NCBI GenBank assembly: GCA_964215915.1
Contig: CAXPEB010000103.1
Coordinates: 1-43,889 of the forward strand
DNA: 43,889 nucleotides
Direction: 5' to 3'
Origin: UBA8524 sp964215915
GTDB lineage: Bacteria; Bacteroidota; Bacteroidia; UBA8524
Shown here: in pieces, positions 25,825 to 34,075 of the stretch
How the letters are laid out: every line of letters starts with the position of its first letter
Position numbering within the stretch: the stretch's first letter is position 1
Made by a program: the position numbers and the translations under genes
The notes under the pieces: model-generated
What the model saw: only the letters and a program-made list of their open reading frames with translations
Told to the model about the DNA's origin: nothing
The model's database searches: none

Positions 25825-26994
25825 TTATACGGTTTCTACCTCCTCGAAAAGCCAATTTGCGTGCGTTTCAGGGTTTCTGCGTTGTAGTTCCGCTTTTGCT
25901 CCTTCCAGCACCGACCGGCGAATTTCTTCATTTTCCGACAAACGGATCAGGGACTCGGCCAACAAACCGGGAGAATCTTCTTCGACAACATAGCCCCAGC
26001 CATTGGCCCTGGCATCCGTGGAATGGAAACTGTCCGGCGGACTATACACCAGGATAGGAACGCCCGAAGTAAGGTAGTCCAGGGTTTTGGTCGCATAAAC
26101 GGTTCTAACTTCATTCTCCGAGCAATTCTTGAAGGAGAGAGGCAGAAACAATACATCTGCGGAACGGATGATCTGTCTGGACTCCTCTACACTTACCCAA
26201 TCATAATCAATCCTTTCATGATAGATACCATGCGCCTTGCATTCTTCGACACTCAAAGCAATAAGCATTTTCACCCGAAAATTGGACGGAAGATCATCCA
26301 TACAAGCCACCAATTGCTGCAGGGCATCCAGATTCATCGCCCTGCTGATATTGCCGGTATACAAAATAAGTTTTTCATCCTTATCCCCTTTCGGCGCTGC
26401 GGGTTGATGCCCGGTTTCCAACATGGAGTATGGAATGCAGTGGGGCAGCATGAAAAAACCGATTTCCGGATAACGTTTGCGGTAATAATCGCGCTGTACC
26501 TCAGTCATACAGAACACCTTTTTGCTGTATGCAAATATCTCCGCTTCGTATTTTTTTGCCAGCGATTCACTGAAAGACCCGGGTTTGGTGTTTTCTGTCC
26601 AGAGGTCGTGCATCTGTGCATAGAAAGGGATCTTGTACTTTCTGGCAAGCAGGTACGATGCGGTAAAAAACAACCCATCCGGGGTACAGGCGGCAAAAAC
26701 CGCATCCGGTCTGTAACGGCGGAATACCCCTTTCAGAAACCAGCAAATGATCCGGAAATAGAGCCCCTTGTACCGGTCGAGTATTCTTTGCAGCAGGTCG
26801 GGTCGGAAGCGCAGGTGGTGTGTTTTGAAGGGAAGACGAAAGTTTTTGTCTTCCCGTGCGCCATATTCCCATCCTGCTGCTGCTTCTATTTTCCCGGGAT
26901 AGCGTTCAAAGATATTTTTGAGCAAAACGGTACTGCCAATTACCAGAGGAGGTAAAGTAGCACATACCAGCAACAGTTTTTTTTCTCCTTTCAT
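25825..26994 (-). CDS. Family 4-like glycosyltransferase (GT-B fold)
   Basis: This 389-residue protein has an N-terminal segment LVCATLPPLVIGSTVLLKN, a middle AQMHDLWTENT and a donor-domain part with LILYTGNISRAMNLDAL and LPLSFKNCSENEVRTVYATK, the place of the GT4 donor-binding signature. It lies 22 bp before the Wzy-like gene and 24 bp after the FAD oxidoreductase gene. The donor and acceptor sugars are unknown. Confidence 0.85.
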   Translation of the reverse strand: MKGEKKLLLVCATLPPLVIGSTVLLKNIFERYPGKIEAAAGWEYGAREDKNFRLPFKTHHLRFRPDLLQRILDRYKGLYFRIICWFLKGVFRRYRPDAVFAACTPDGLFFTASYLLARKYKIPFYAQMHDLWTENTKPGSFSESLAKKYEAEIFAYSKKVFCMTEVQRDYYRKRYPEIGFFMLPHCIPYSMLETGHQPAAPKGDKDEKLILYTGNISRAMNLDALQQLVACMDDLPSNFRVKMLIALSVEECKAHGIYHERIDYDWVSVEESRQIIRSADVLFLPLSFKNCSENEVRTVYATKTLDYLTSGVPILVYSPPDSFHSTDARANGWGYVVEEDSPGLLAESLIRLSENEEIRRSVLEGAKAELQRRNPETHANWLFEEVETV

Positions 26995-27018
26995 TCCTAA
27001 TAACCGGCCACTGCCGGC

Positions 27019-28128
27019 TTATGAGTTTTTGTTTTTCAAATAGTCCAGCACCTTTCTTCCGGCATCCACGCAGGTGGTTAGCTTTCCGCTGAAAATGGAA
27101 AACACCCGGTCTTCGTGTTCAAGCATAAAGGTGGGGCGTGCATCATCCAACTCCTGGTCGGGGAGGACAATACGCGTGGTAATCCATGAATCGCGAAGTT
27201 TCATTTCATCCAGTACCGGAAAAAACATCCTGGACTGTTCCATAATATCCAGTTCCACAAAACCGTCAATCGGCGACCAATCAACACTATGATACCCAAC
27301 ATGCTGCTGAATAACCGAGTGTACGACATGGTACAAGATGAAGTGGTTCTTGTTGAATCCTTTAGGCATGAGTGAACAGAAGGGTCCATCCATAACCGTA
27401 ACCCCGTAGGGAGAATCGACGTTTTTGGACGACTCAAGAATTGGCATGACACACAACTGGAATTTGCCTTTGATTGGCTTGAATTTGTTCTTCTCCACAA
27501 AATCCGGAATTCCGGAATAGGTGGTGTTCAGAATATAGTCGACATGCAATTTATAACCATTGGTTAGCTGCACTTCGAAGCTATCATCCGAAAGCCGATT
27601 GGTGGTCAGCGGTTCGGTATTGCGAATCACCCGCACATTCCGGTTTTTGGCAAGGCGGTATATCGCAATTTGTTTCATCTTATGGAAATCGAATACCGGC
27701 TCGGGAGTTAGCCAGCACGCTTCGATCATGTCTTTGTTCAACACATGCTTTTCGGGCCAGGCTTCTTTGAGATCCAATCCTACGTTGCTGCAAAATGCCG
27801 CGAACTCCTCGGCATTCACATGTGAGCCTCTCCGGGCTACTGCATAGTACTTGTCAAAGGCTCCGTATATACTCTCTCCGAAGTATTCTTTGAATGAAGC
27901 CAGTCCCTGCAGAGATTCCTCAGCCGTGGCCTTGCTCCTGGGATAATGGTAACCGAAGTGGATACGGTTCTGGTTAACCAGTGATGCACCCAGCATTACG
28001 TCGTACTTTTTCTCTACCAGGGTAACCCGGTAGCCGTTCTCCGCGAGAACGATGGCAGAAGAAAGACCAAAAATGCCTCCTCCGATAACCAATACGTGTT
28101 CTTTACTGTCCAAAATATTGTCCGCCAT
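27019..28128 (-). CDS. FAD-dependent oxidoreductase (DAO superfamily)
   Basis: This 369-residue protein opens with the dinucleotide-binding motif VLVIGGGIFGLSSAIVLAENG, ending in an acidic residue context VEKKYD, and follows with ASLVNQNRIHFGYHYPRS near the isoalloxazine site. It belongs to the D-amino acid oxidase-like superfamily. Its substrate in glycan loci is not known to me; it may act on an amino sugar or a sugar acid. The start overlaps the stop of the SDR gene by 26 bases. Confidence 0.83.
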   Translation of the reverse strand: MADNILDSKEHVLVIGGGIFGLSSAIVLAENGYRVTLVEKKYDVMLGASLVNQNRIHFGYHYPRSKATAEESLQGLASFKEYFGESIYGAFDKYYAVARRGSHVNAEEFAAFCSNVGLDLKEAWPEKHVLNKDMIEACWLTPEPVFDFHKMKQIAIYRLAKNRNVRVIRNTEPLTTNRLSDDSFEVQLTNGYKLHVDYILNTTYSGIPDFVEKNKFKPIKGKFQLCVMPILESSKNVDSPYGVTVMDGPFCSLMPKGFNKNHFILYHVVHSVIQQHVGYHSVDWSPIDGFVELDIMEQSRMFFPVLDEMKLRDSWITTRIVLPDQELDDARPTFMLEHEDRVFSIFSGKLTTCVDAGRKVLDYLKNKNS

Positions 28129-28765
28129 TGAGATGAATGATTTGTCCGTTTAAACTTTTCTGCTTCCCGAATACCTGCACCATTTCGGCAATTTCCGTTG
28201 TGCTCAGCAAGCGGTTTGTCAAGGTATTGGATAAATGCCGTTCGCGAAAATCTTCCGTCATACGCTGGTATACCGGAGTATCCATAACCAAGCCGGGGGC
28301 TATGGCATTCACCCGGGTTACCGGTGCCAATTCTCTGGCAAGTGTTCTCACGAGAGAATTTACCGCTCCCTTCATGGAAGCGTATACCGGGTCGTAGCTC
28401 CCTTTATTTGCGGCTACGGAAGAGATCAGCGTGATCGTAGAGTCGGGGGTGAATTTGTCGCGCAGGCATTTGATCAGCCATAAGGGACCGGCATAATGCA
28501 GGTCCATCATCTCCAGAAGATGTTCCTCATCAAGTTCCCGCAGGGATTGCTGAGGCTCTTTGCCAGCCGCCACCACCAGGTGCTGTAATTCGTCTATCCC
28601 GGTTGAAAATGCTTCGATGGAAGCCCGGTCACGGAGATTCAGCCGGGAATACCCCGGTTTCTCCGACGAAGACGTCCGAACTACCGTACTGCCGCACTTT
28701 TCAAACTCCCCGGCAATTGCTTTTCCAATGGCCCCCGAAGCGCCCACTACGATTACCCTATCCAT
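28103..28765 (-). CDS. SDR-family oxidoreductase
   Basis: This 220-residue short-chain dehydrogenase has VIVVGASGAIGKAIAGEFE for NAD(P) binding, LVVAAG, a catalytic serine in LISSVAANKG, and YASMKGAVN (YxxxK). The open frame extends upstream to 28852, but that extension has a basic, low-complexity sequence and would overlap the upstream gene. I choose the ATG at 28765 because it places the Rossmann motif directly at the N-terminus and leaves a 5-bp gap to the upstream stop. It may reduce or oxidise a sugar-nucleotide intermediate. Confidence 0.87.
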   Translation of the reverse strand: MDRVIVVGASGAIGKAIAGEFEKCGSTVVRTSSSEKPGYSRLNLRDRASIEAFSTGIDELQHLVVAAGKEPQQSLRELDEEHLLEMMDLHYAGPLWLIKCLRDKFTPDSTITLISSVAANKGSYDPVYASMKGAVNSLVRTLARELAPVTRVNAIAPGLVMDTPVYQRMTEDFRERHLSNTLTNRLLSTTEIAEMVQVFGKQKSLNGQIIHLNGGQYFGQ

Positions 28766-28770
28766 TGCAT

Positions 28771-30147
28771 TTATGCTTTTATCGTTTGTATTTCTTTTGC
28801 GATCCTTTCTGCGGCCTCGTCTCCCTGTGCCAGGCACAGGCTTCGTTGCCATTCCAGCGCGTGGCCCTGTTCCTTTTCCCAGCGATCGCGGACGATCTTC
28901 ACCAGTTCAGTAATGGATGAAGCCCGGTCAATTCCGAAAGCCTCTACCATAGCGGTGAAAAAATCGGTCTGTTCCGGTTTCCCCAGCTGGACCAACTGCC
29001 TGCCCTTCATCAAAGCATCCACTCCATAAGCCGAATTGAACGTGATCACTATGCGGCTTACGCGTATGGAATCTTCAAAACCGTAACTTTTTCCCTGATC
29101 AAAAAGAACCTGCGGAAATGCCGCCGTAAGTTCCGCATAGTCGTTCATTTTCTCCGAAGGGTGCAAGCGGACCATGGCTTTCATCCCGGGAAAATCAGGG
29201 TATAATTCCTCGTACGCCTGGCAGAAAATAGCGGCTGTTTCTTTCATCAATTCCGGATCGAAAGGGTTGGTCGCCAGTGTCATATACTCCCGTTCGCCGA
29301 CAGCGAGGTCGTTCTCAAGCGGCCGTATATGCGGAGCGCCGGTCACGGAAATCCGGTCTTCCGACAAACCACCGCGAACAAGATAGTCTTTGAAAAACTC
29401 ACCCCATACCAGGATCTTATCTGCCACCGGAGGAATATAGGGTTCATAATAAGTGATCAACCCATGAAGAAGTGAAAATGTCGGAATATTCCGTTTTCCC
29501 GCCGCCGCTATCACACTTACCATCTCCAAGTTCTTGTCGTATTCCGTCAGAATGAATTCAGGTCTATGGGCCTCAAGAAACAGCCCGGCATGATGAGCCC
29601 GCTGAGTCTGCGCCATAGAAATCACCAGGAGATTCAAACGTTCGGTGAATGAGTAATAAGAACGGTAGGTCCGGATAGTTCGCCGCAACGGACGCATTAT
29701 TCTCCGAAAAGACTTGTACCAGCTTAGCCAGTTTTCTCTTTTTGCCCGGGTTCTCCGAAGGATGTTTTTTTCGGAAGTACCAAGGCTCTGCGCATCTGAG
29801 TCATGGACCAGGTAACGCAACTCGGTATCCCGACCCAACACACGACTTACCGCCGTAATCTGGTTCAGGTAATTCTGTTTGGTCGACAGGGATGTGAGCA
29901 AGGCGTACCGTTCAGGGGGCGGCTCCGCTGCTATGAAAGAAGTGTTGGGTGCTCCCAGCATCAGGGTTCTCAAAGCCTGCAAGATGGTTTTCGGCAATTG
30001 CTTCAACCCCAGCCTTTCATTATTCAGGAGAAGTTGCACACAGATCTCGTTGGACAACATCACACCGAGGGGCATCCCGTCGAAAGCAATGGCATTGAGT
30101 TCTTCTTCGAAACGCGCAGCGGGAGAATCAATCCTATTCACAGGCAA
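28771..30147 (-). CDS. GT-B-like transferase with HP and S motifs, possible nonulosonate transferase
   Basis: This 458-residue protein has no family I recognise with certainty. It contains TFSLLHGLITYYEPY, ILVWGEFFKDYLV, VTGAPHIRPLE and, near the C-terminus, the HP motif VRLHPSEKMND followed by VITFNSAYGVDALMKG. Those two regions resemble the HP and S motifs seen in GT-B capsule transferases of polysialyltransferase and CDP-glycerol transferase type. A role in adding the nonulosonic acid made by the next genes is reasonable inference. It lies 12 bp after pseI. It has no signal peptide. Confidence 0.55.
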   Translation of the reverse strand: MPVNRIDSPAARFEEELNAIAFDGMPLGVMLSNEICVQLLLNNERLGLKQLPKTILQALRTLMLGAPNTSFIAAEPPPERYALLTSLSTKQNYLNQITAVSRVLGRDTELRYLVHDSDAQSLGTSEKNILRRTRAKRENWLSWYKSFRRIMRPLRRTIRTYRSYYSFTERLNLLVISMAQTQRAHHAGLFLEAHRPEFILTEYDKNLEMVSVIAAAGKRNIPTFSLLHGLITYYEPYIPPVADKILVWGEFFKDYLVRGGLSEDRISVTGAPHIRPLENDLAVGEREYMTLATNPFDPELMKETAAIFCQAYEELYPDFPGMKAMVRLHPSEKMNDYAELTAAFPQVLFDQGKSYGFEDSIRVSRIVITFNSAYGVDALMKGRQLVQLGKPEQTDFFTAMVEAFGIDRASSITELVKIVRDRWEKEQGHALEWQRSLCLAQGDEAAERIAKEIQTIKA

Positions 30148-30159
30148 AAGAGGAGCAGC

Positions 30160-31203
30160 TTATTGAGCTATCTGATCCGGTGTCAAGCGTTCGCCCCGGG
30201 TGATGTCACGGGTTGCTGTTTTCCCGATCACTTCCCGATAGTATTTCGGGTGCATTCCGAATCCGGGACGGATACTACGCACATTATCCGCTGTAAAGGC
30301 TTCTCCCTGGCGAATATCCTTCACCACATAAAGGGATCTGCTGAACGCCTTTCCCGCAACCTGTTTTTCCGTAAGGGTATAATCCACCTTACCAATGGCT
30401 TTTTCGGCTTTTCTCACGGCCTCTACCATTTCTGCGAACTCCGTTTCTGTCATGGAAAAGGAAGCATCCGGCCCTCCTATGGAACGGTCAAGGATGAAGT
30501 GTTTTTCTATAATTTTCGCGCCAAAGGCAGTGGCTACAATAGGAACCACGCTTCCCATGGTATGATCGGACAAGCCTACAACCACACCGAACCGCTCCTT
30601 AAAATCAGCGACCATACGCATATTGGCTTCTTCTATGGGTGCGGGGTAACTGGAGGTGCATTTCAACAAGGCGATGTCCCGGTTGTTCATACGGTGGCAA
30701 GCTTCCAAAGCCAGCCTGATATCTTCTTCACCTGCAATCCCCGTGGAAAGGATCACCGGTTTGCCTTTGGACGCAACGTATTCGATGAGAGGAATATCGG
30801 TGATTTCGAAGGAAGCGATTTTATAGGCCGGTACGTCAAATTTTTCCAGGAAATCAACTGCAGTAGGATCAAAGGGGGAGGAGAAACAAATCAATCCTTC
30901 TTCCTCCGCACAGCGAAACAGAGCCTCATGCCATTCCCAAGGGGTATACGCACTTTCATACAATTTGTAATAGGTGGCTCCATCCCATATTGACCCTGAT
31001 TTGATCAGGAAATCCTCCTTCTCACAATCAATGGTGAGGGTGTCAGCCGTGTAGGTCTGAAGTTTGATGGCATCGGCACCGGCTCTTTTAGCCGCCCGGA
31101 TGGTTTCCAGCGCTGTTTCCAAGCTGCCATTGTGGTTTGCCGAGAGTTCCGCGATGATAAAAACACCGCTGTCGTCGTCGATATGAAAATTGCCTATATC
31201 CAT
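30160..31203 (-). CDS. pseI: Pseudaminic acid synthase (NeuB family, PseI type)
   Basis: PseI condenses the free 2,4-diacetamido-2,4,6-trideoxy-L-altrose with phosphoenolpyruvate to make pseudaminic acid. The 347-residue protein opens with FIIAELSANHNGSLETALE, the PseI version of the NeuB N-terminal motif. It keeps DAIKLQTYT, PAYKIASFEITDIPL, LSTGIAG, VGLSDHTMG and IIEKHFIL, so the TIM barrel looks intact. The last 60 or so residues form the SAF antifreeze-like domain (SRSLYVVKDIRQGEAFT). The gap to the formyltransferase gene is 2 bp. A legionaminate or sialate synthase is less likely given the ELSANHNGS and the pseB/pseC neighbours. Confidence 0.92.
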   Translation of the reverse strand: MDIGNFHIDDDSGVFIIAELSANHNGSLETALETIRAAKRAGADAIKLQTYTADTLTIDCEKEDFLIKSGSIWDGATYYKLYESAYTPWEWHEALFRCAEEEGLICFSSPFDPTAVDFLEKFDVPAYKIASFEITDIPLIEYVASKGKPVILSTGIAGEEDIRLALEACHRMNNRDIALLKCTSSYPAPIEEANMRMVADFKERFGVVVGLSDHTMGSVVPIVATAFGAKIIEKHFILDRSIGGPDASFSMTETEFAEMVEAVRKAEKAIGKVDYTLTEKQVAGKAFSRSLYVVKDIRQGEAFTADNVRSIRPGFGMHPKYYREVIGKTATRDITRGERLTPDQIAQ

Positions 31204-31205
31204 AA

Positions 31206-32066
31206 TTATTTCAGTACGTTTCCTGGTTCCGGTTTTGCCGCATGCGGACGAACCCGGGTCAGTTCCACTACGCCGTTCGGTGTTTTAACATGGAAGGGAG
31301 ACAGGGAAAGGATCATTCCGTTGGGCATGGTATCGGTAAATCCGTGGTCACTGAACTCAATCCAGTCCACGGTAATTTTTTCTTCACCACAATAAGTAAA
31401 GGCCCCGGGGTAGGGTTCCGATTGCGCCCTAACCCAGTTTCGTATCCTTTCTTTCTGCCAGTTCCAGTTGATTTGTCCGTCTTCGGGAACCCTTTTGCCA
31501 AAAAAGGTGGCTTTCTCTTCCTCCTGCGGAATGGCTTCCCATTCGCCTTTGCGGAAGCCTTCCAGGACAGCATCTACCAACCCGGAATAAAGGGGAGCAT
31601 ACTTACCGAGTATAGAAGCTCCCGTATCATCCGGCTCTATCGGAACCGGTATTTGTTTCAGGATATCACCGGTATCACAACCCACTTCTATCAGGTGAGC
31701 GGTAATGCCGGCGTATTGTTCGTTATTGATGATGGCCCAAACATGCGGAGTGCGCCCTCGGTATTTGGGAAGCAGGGATCCGTGAATGTTGAAGGCTGCC
31801 ACACGGGGCAACCGGATCATTTCTTCATCAATCAGAAACAGATAATTCACGGAAACCAGGATATCTACCGGGTACTGCTTCAGGAACTCACTTCCCCTAC
31901 CTTTTCTCGGATTACCCACAAACAGCGGGATCTTTTTTTCCCGGCATTTCTCCGCCAGCTTCTCAGAACCGGCATCCGTAAACACACATTGCAAATCATA
32001 GCGGTCGAGCAACCTTTCCAGGATAGTAAAGCCAAGTCCCCCACTAAGTAATGCAGCCAGTTTCAT
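31206..32066 (-). CDS. Formyltransferase of the Fmt/sugar N-formyltransferase family
   Basis: This 286-residue enzyme has the 10-formyltetrahydrofolate formyltransferase core. The expected triad N93, H95 and D131 lies in AAFNIHGSLLPKYRG and VGCDTGDIL. It is not the housekeeping Met-tRNA formyltransferase by context: it lies between pseI and a GNAT gene with a 4-base overlap. It probably N-formylates an amino sugar or the nonulosonic acid, for instance at position 4 of the sugar nucleotide or 7 of the product. The exact position is inference. Confidence 0.85.
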   Translation of the reverse strand: MKLAALLSGGLGFTILERLLDRYDLQCVFTDAGSEKLAEKCREKKIPLFVGNPRKGRGSEFLKQYPVDILVSVNYLFLIDEEMIRLPRVAAFNIHGSLLPKYRGRTPHVWAIINNEQYAGITAHLIEVGCDTGDILKQIPVPIEPDDTGASILGKYAPLYSGLVDAVLEGFRKGEWEAIPQEEEKATFFGKRVPEDGQINWNWQKERIRNWVRAQSEPYPGAFTYCGEEKITVDWIEFSDHGFTDTMPNGMILSLSPFHVKTPNGVVELTRVRPHAAKPEPGNVLK

Positions 32067-32635
32067 GGTGTTGTGTTCAGTTTGGAGTGAATAACCACAT
32101 CCCTGAATTCGTGGTTAAAGAAACAGTGTTCCTTCAGGCGTGCATCTTCAAAATACGCTGCCTTTTCCAGGGCCTTGTATAGATGCGGACGAAGGTCGAA
32201 AGCGTAAACGAACAGCTTATGCAGGCCCATCTCTCCGAAACCGATTTTTTCAATCATGCTCAGATAAGTCAGCCAATGCAGTTCAAACTCTTCCTTTTCC
32301 AGGGAGGTATCCATAATGAAGGATATCTCTGCATTTTTATCGGTCCAGTTAATATGAACCAGTCCGCCATACCCAATACAAACCTCATCCTTCAGGTAAG
32401 AGAACAGTATCTGGGAAGGTCGTTCTTCTTCAAACAGCTTTCGAACCACACGGTCAAAGTAGTCGTCCTGCACCTCTTCTGTCAATGGATGTACCTGACG
32501 CAGGTGATAAAGCTGTTCGTTGCGCCAGTTCATGATGGCATGACGGTCTTCTACCCGGATAGGAACGATTGAATACGCTCCTTTATGAACACGGGAAGTG
32601 TTTAGGAATTTGTACGCGCCTGGAAAGGGTTTCAT
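32063..32635 (-). CDS. GNAT acetyltransferase, PseH-like
   Basis: This 190-residue protein has GNAT features: an opening VPIRVEDRHAIMNWRNEQLYH, the central ILFSYLKDEVCIGYGGLVHI and AEISFIMDTS, and a C-terminal acetyl-CoA-binding half. The MNWRN segment and the setting beside pseI resemble PseH, which acetylates the 4-amino group of UDP-4-amino-4,6-dideoxy-N-acetyl-beta-L-altrosamine. It overlaps its neighbours by 4 bases at both ends. PseH is the best fit; another amino-sugar acetyltransferase is possible. Confidence 0.75.
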   Translation of the reverse strand: MKPFPGAYKFLNTSRVHKGAYSIVPIRVEDRHAIMNWRNEQLYHLRQVHPLTEEVQDDYFDRVVRKLFEEERPSQILFSYLKDEVCIGYGGLVHINWTDKNAEISFIMDTSLEKEEFELHWLTYLSMIEKIGFGEMGLHKLFVYAFDLRPHLYKALEKAAYFEDARLKEHCFFNHEFRDVVIHSKLNTTP

Positions 32636-33081
32636 GCTGACAGGCGGATTTTAAAGACCAGCTTCCGAACCTGACCGGCACCACACAGGGCCATATGGGC
32701 CATGTCCGTTCCGATATAAACAGCCTCACCGGGATGAACCACCAAGGTCTGCCCGGGTGCATCCTCATAGAGTCCGTAATCCTGATCGGGATCGTAGGGT
32801 TTTGATTCTTGTGTACAATCGGCGAGGAGCTTGAACCGGTAGGAATCGTTTCCTTCCAGAGTTACGTGCAAATCCGCAAAGGAACGGTGGTATTCCAACA
32901 GATGAGCCAACCCGATGGGCTGTTTCTCCTCGATCTTCACCACTGCAACCGTGGGAGAGAGCTCTGTTCTTCCGGCATTCAGCGTGTCCCAGTCAAGGGT
33001 TTCCAGGAAACGGGAAATGACCCCTTCATCCTCCACGGATAAGACCTCCAGAACTTCTTTGACCAAACCGTATTTCATCAC
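32632..33081 (-). CDS. YhcH/YjgK/YiaL (NanQ)-like cupin-fold protein
   Basis: This 149-residue protein has the pattern of the YhcH/DUF386 family: HRSFADLHVTLEGNDSY, DQDYGLYEDA, a loop QTLVVHPGEAVYIGTDMAHMALCG and a final RKLVFKIRL. Conserved His and Glu residues probably bind a metal. E. coli NanQ of this family acts as an N-acetylneuraminate anomerase. A similar role, opening the anomer of the sugar acid or its 6-deoxy precursor, would fit a nonulosonate locus. Overlaps of 4 bases tie it to the GNAT and to the second NeuB-type synthase. Confidence 0.72.
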   Translation of the reverse strand: MMKYGLVKEVLEVLSVEDEGVISRFLETLDWDTLNAGRTELSPTVAVVKIEEKQPIGLAHLLEYHRSFADLHVTLEGNDSYRFKLLADCTQESKPYDPDQDYGLYEDAPGQTLVVHPGEAVYIGTDMAHMALCGAGQVRKLVFKIRLSA

Positions 33082-34073
33082 AGACTTATGTTTTCCTGAT
33101 GTAATTTTTCTCCCTGCTTCACATCCGCGGTCAGGGTTTTGCCAACCAGTGATTTCCAGTCGACAATCCCTTCCGTGCTATCCAGCATTTTTAACGCAAT
33201 ATCAGCCTCTTCCAAAACGTGGCCCGCTGATAAAGCCCCCATGGCTACTGCTATTTTCTGCCGGTTCCGGTAAACCCGTTCTTTTCCTTCAATACGGTCG
33301 AACTCTTCCGGACTATAGCGGAAAACTTCCTGATCCAGAAAATCCAGGCGGCGGATCAGTTGGCCGCACTTTTCAGCATCCAGTGCCGACTGAAAATCCC
33401 AGCGGTCTTCGCCTTCCGCCACGGTAATGTGTTTCTCAAAAAAGGTTGCCCCGAGAATATACGCCCATTCGTTGCTGATGATAGCATGCTCCGAATCAAA
33501 GCCCGAATGATCGGCATACCCGATGGAAAGACCGGAATATTTCTCTTTGAGCCATTTGATCTTGCCCAGTCTTAACTCTTCAATATGCGAAGGGAAGGCC
33601 TGAAACCCGACCATCAGAACCTGGAGCTGATTGCCGAAAAAGGACAACTTGTCATCAATCTCCGCAGTGGTTCTGCCTCCGATACCCAGAATAACCGGTA
33701 TAGTGCTCTTCCGGATAAGGCTCAATACCGCCTCATCATAAAAGCTCACGGAGTGAATATCAATATACCTGACTTTGTAGTGATCGTCTTCCAGGAGGGT
33801 AAATGCAGAAGTACAGATAGGCATGAAAATGATATCCAGCCCTTTACCCGCTGTATACCTGAAGATCTCCCTCCATTCCGCATCGCTGAATACTCCTTTT
33901 TTAAATTCATGATACATGGAATGCTGTTGGGAAATGAACGAGTCATAATCGATCAAAACCTGGAATTTCACTCCCTTAGCCCCGATATCGGAACTTGCAT
34001 CGATCAGCCTTTTCATAAAAGCCATATCACCCATATGGTGAAAGGCGGTTTCGGTATAGAAATAATAAGACAT
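33078..34073 (-). CDS. Divergent NeuB-family synthase with SAF domain
   Basis: This 331-residue protein is a second NeuB-type PEP-condensing enzyme. It keeps GVKFQV, the metal-type histidines in GYADHSGF and FFEKHIT, and a C-terminal SAF domain (KIAVAMGALSAGHVLEEADI). It differs in the N-terminal motif (TETAFHHMGD instead of AEIxxNHNGD) and, by eye against PseI of this locus, at KIASFE, which is replaced by DIHSVS, and at STG, replaced by GIGGR. Those segments carry conserved substrate-binding positions in NeuB enzymes, so substrate or activity may differ. It lies 2 bp after the cytidylyltransferase gene. Confidence 0.8.
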   Translation of the reverse strand: MSYYFYTETAFHHMGDMAFMKRLIDASSDIGAKGVKFQVLIDYDSFISQQHSMYHEFKKGVFSDAEWREIFRYTAGKGLDIIFMPICTSAFTLLEDDHYKVRYIDIHSVSFYDEAVLSLIRKSTIPVILGIGGRTTAEIDDKLSFFGNQLQVLMVGFQAFPSHIEELRLGKIKWLKEKYSGLSIGYADHSGFDSEHAIISNEWAYILGATFFEKHITVAEGEDRWDFQSALDAEKCGQLIRRLDFLDQEVFRYSPEEFDRIEGKERVYRNRQKIAVAMGALSAGHVLEEADIALKMLDSTEGIVDWKSLVGKTLTADVKQGEKLHQENISL

Positions 34074-34075
34074 GG

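Noticed and set aside
26023..26955. Antisense open frame (310 codons)
   Set aside because: It mirrors a GT4-like gene with clear family motifs on the other strand.
27001..27020. CCGGC/GCCGG hairpin in the 24-bp gap after the FAD oxidoreductase gene
   Set aside because: A 5-bp stem (with possible wobble extension), no T-tract and an operon context make a terminator unlikely.
28766..28852. N-terminal extension of the SDR gene
   Set aside because: The extension is basic and low in complexity, lies inside the upstream gene and precedes a Rossmann motif that should be N-terminal.
29803..30993. Long antisense open frame (396 codons) on the plus strand
   Set aside because: It lies opposite pseI and the 458-residue transferase gene, spans their junction, and has no motif. 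It is a frame shadow of well-supported genes.
31242..32051. Antisense open frame (269 codons)
   Set aside because: It mirrors the formyltransferase gene, whose catalytic triad is intact.
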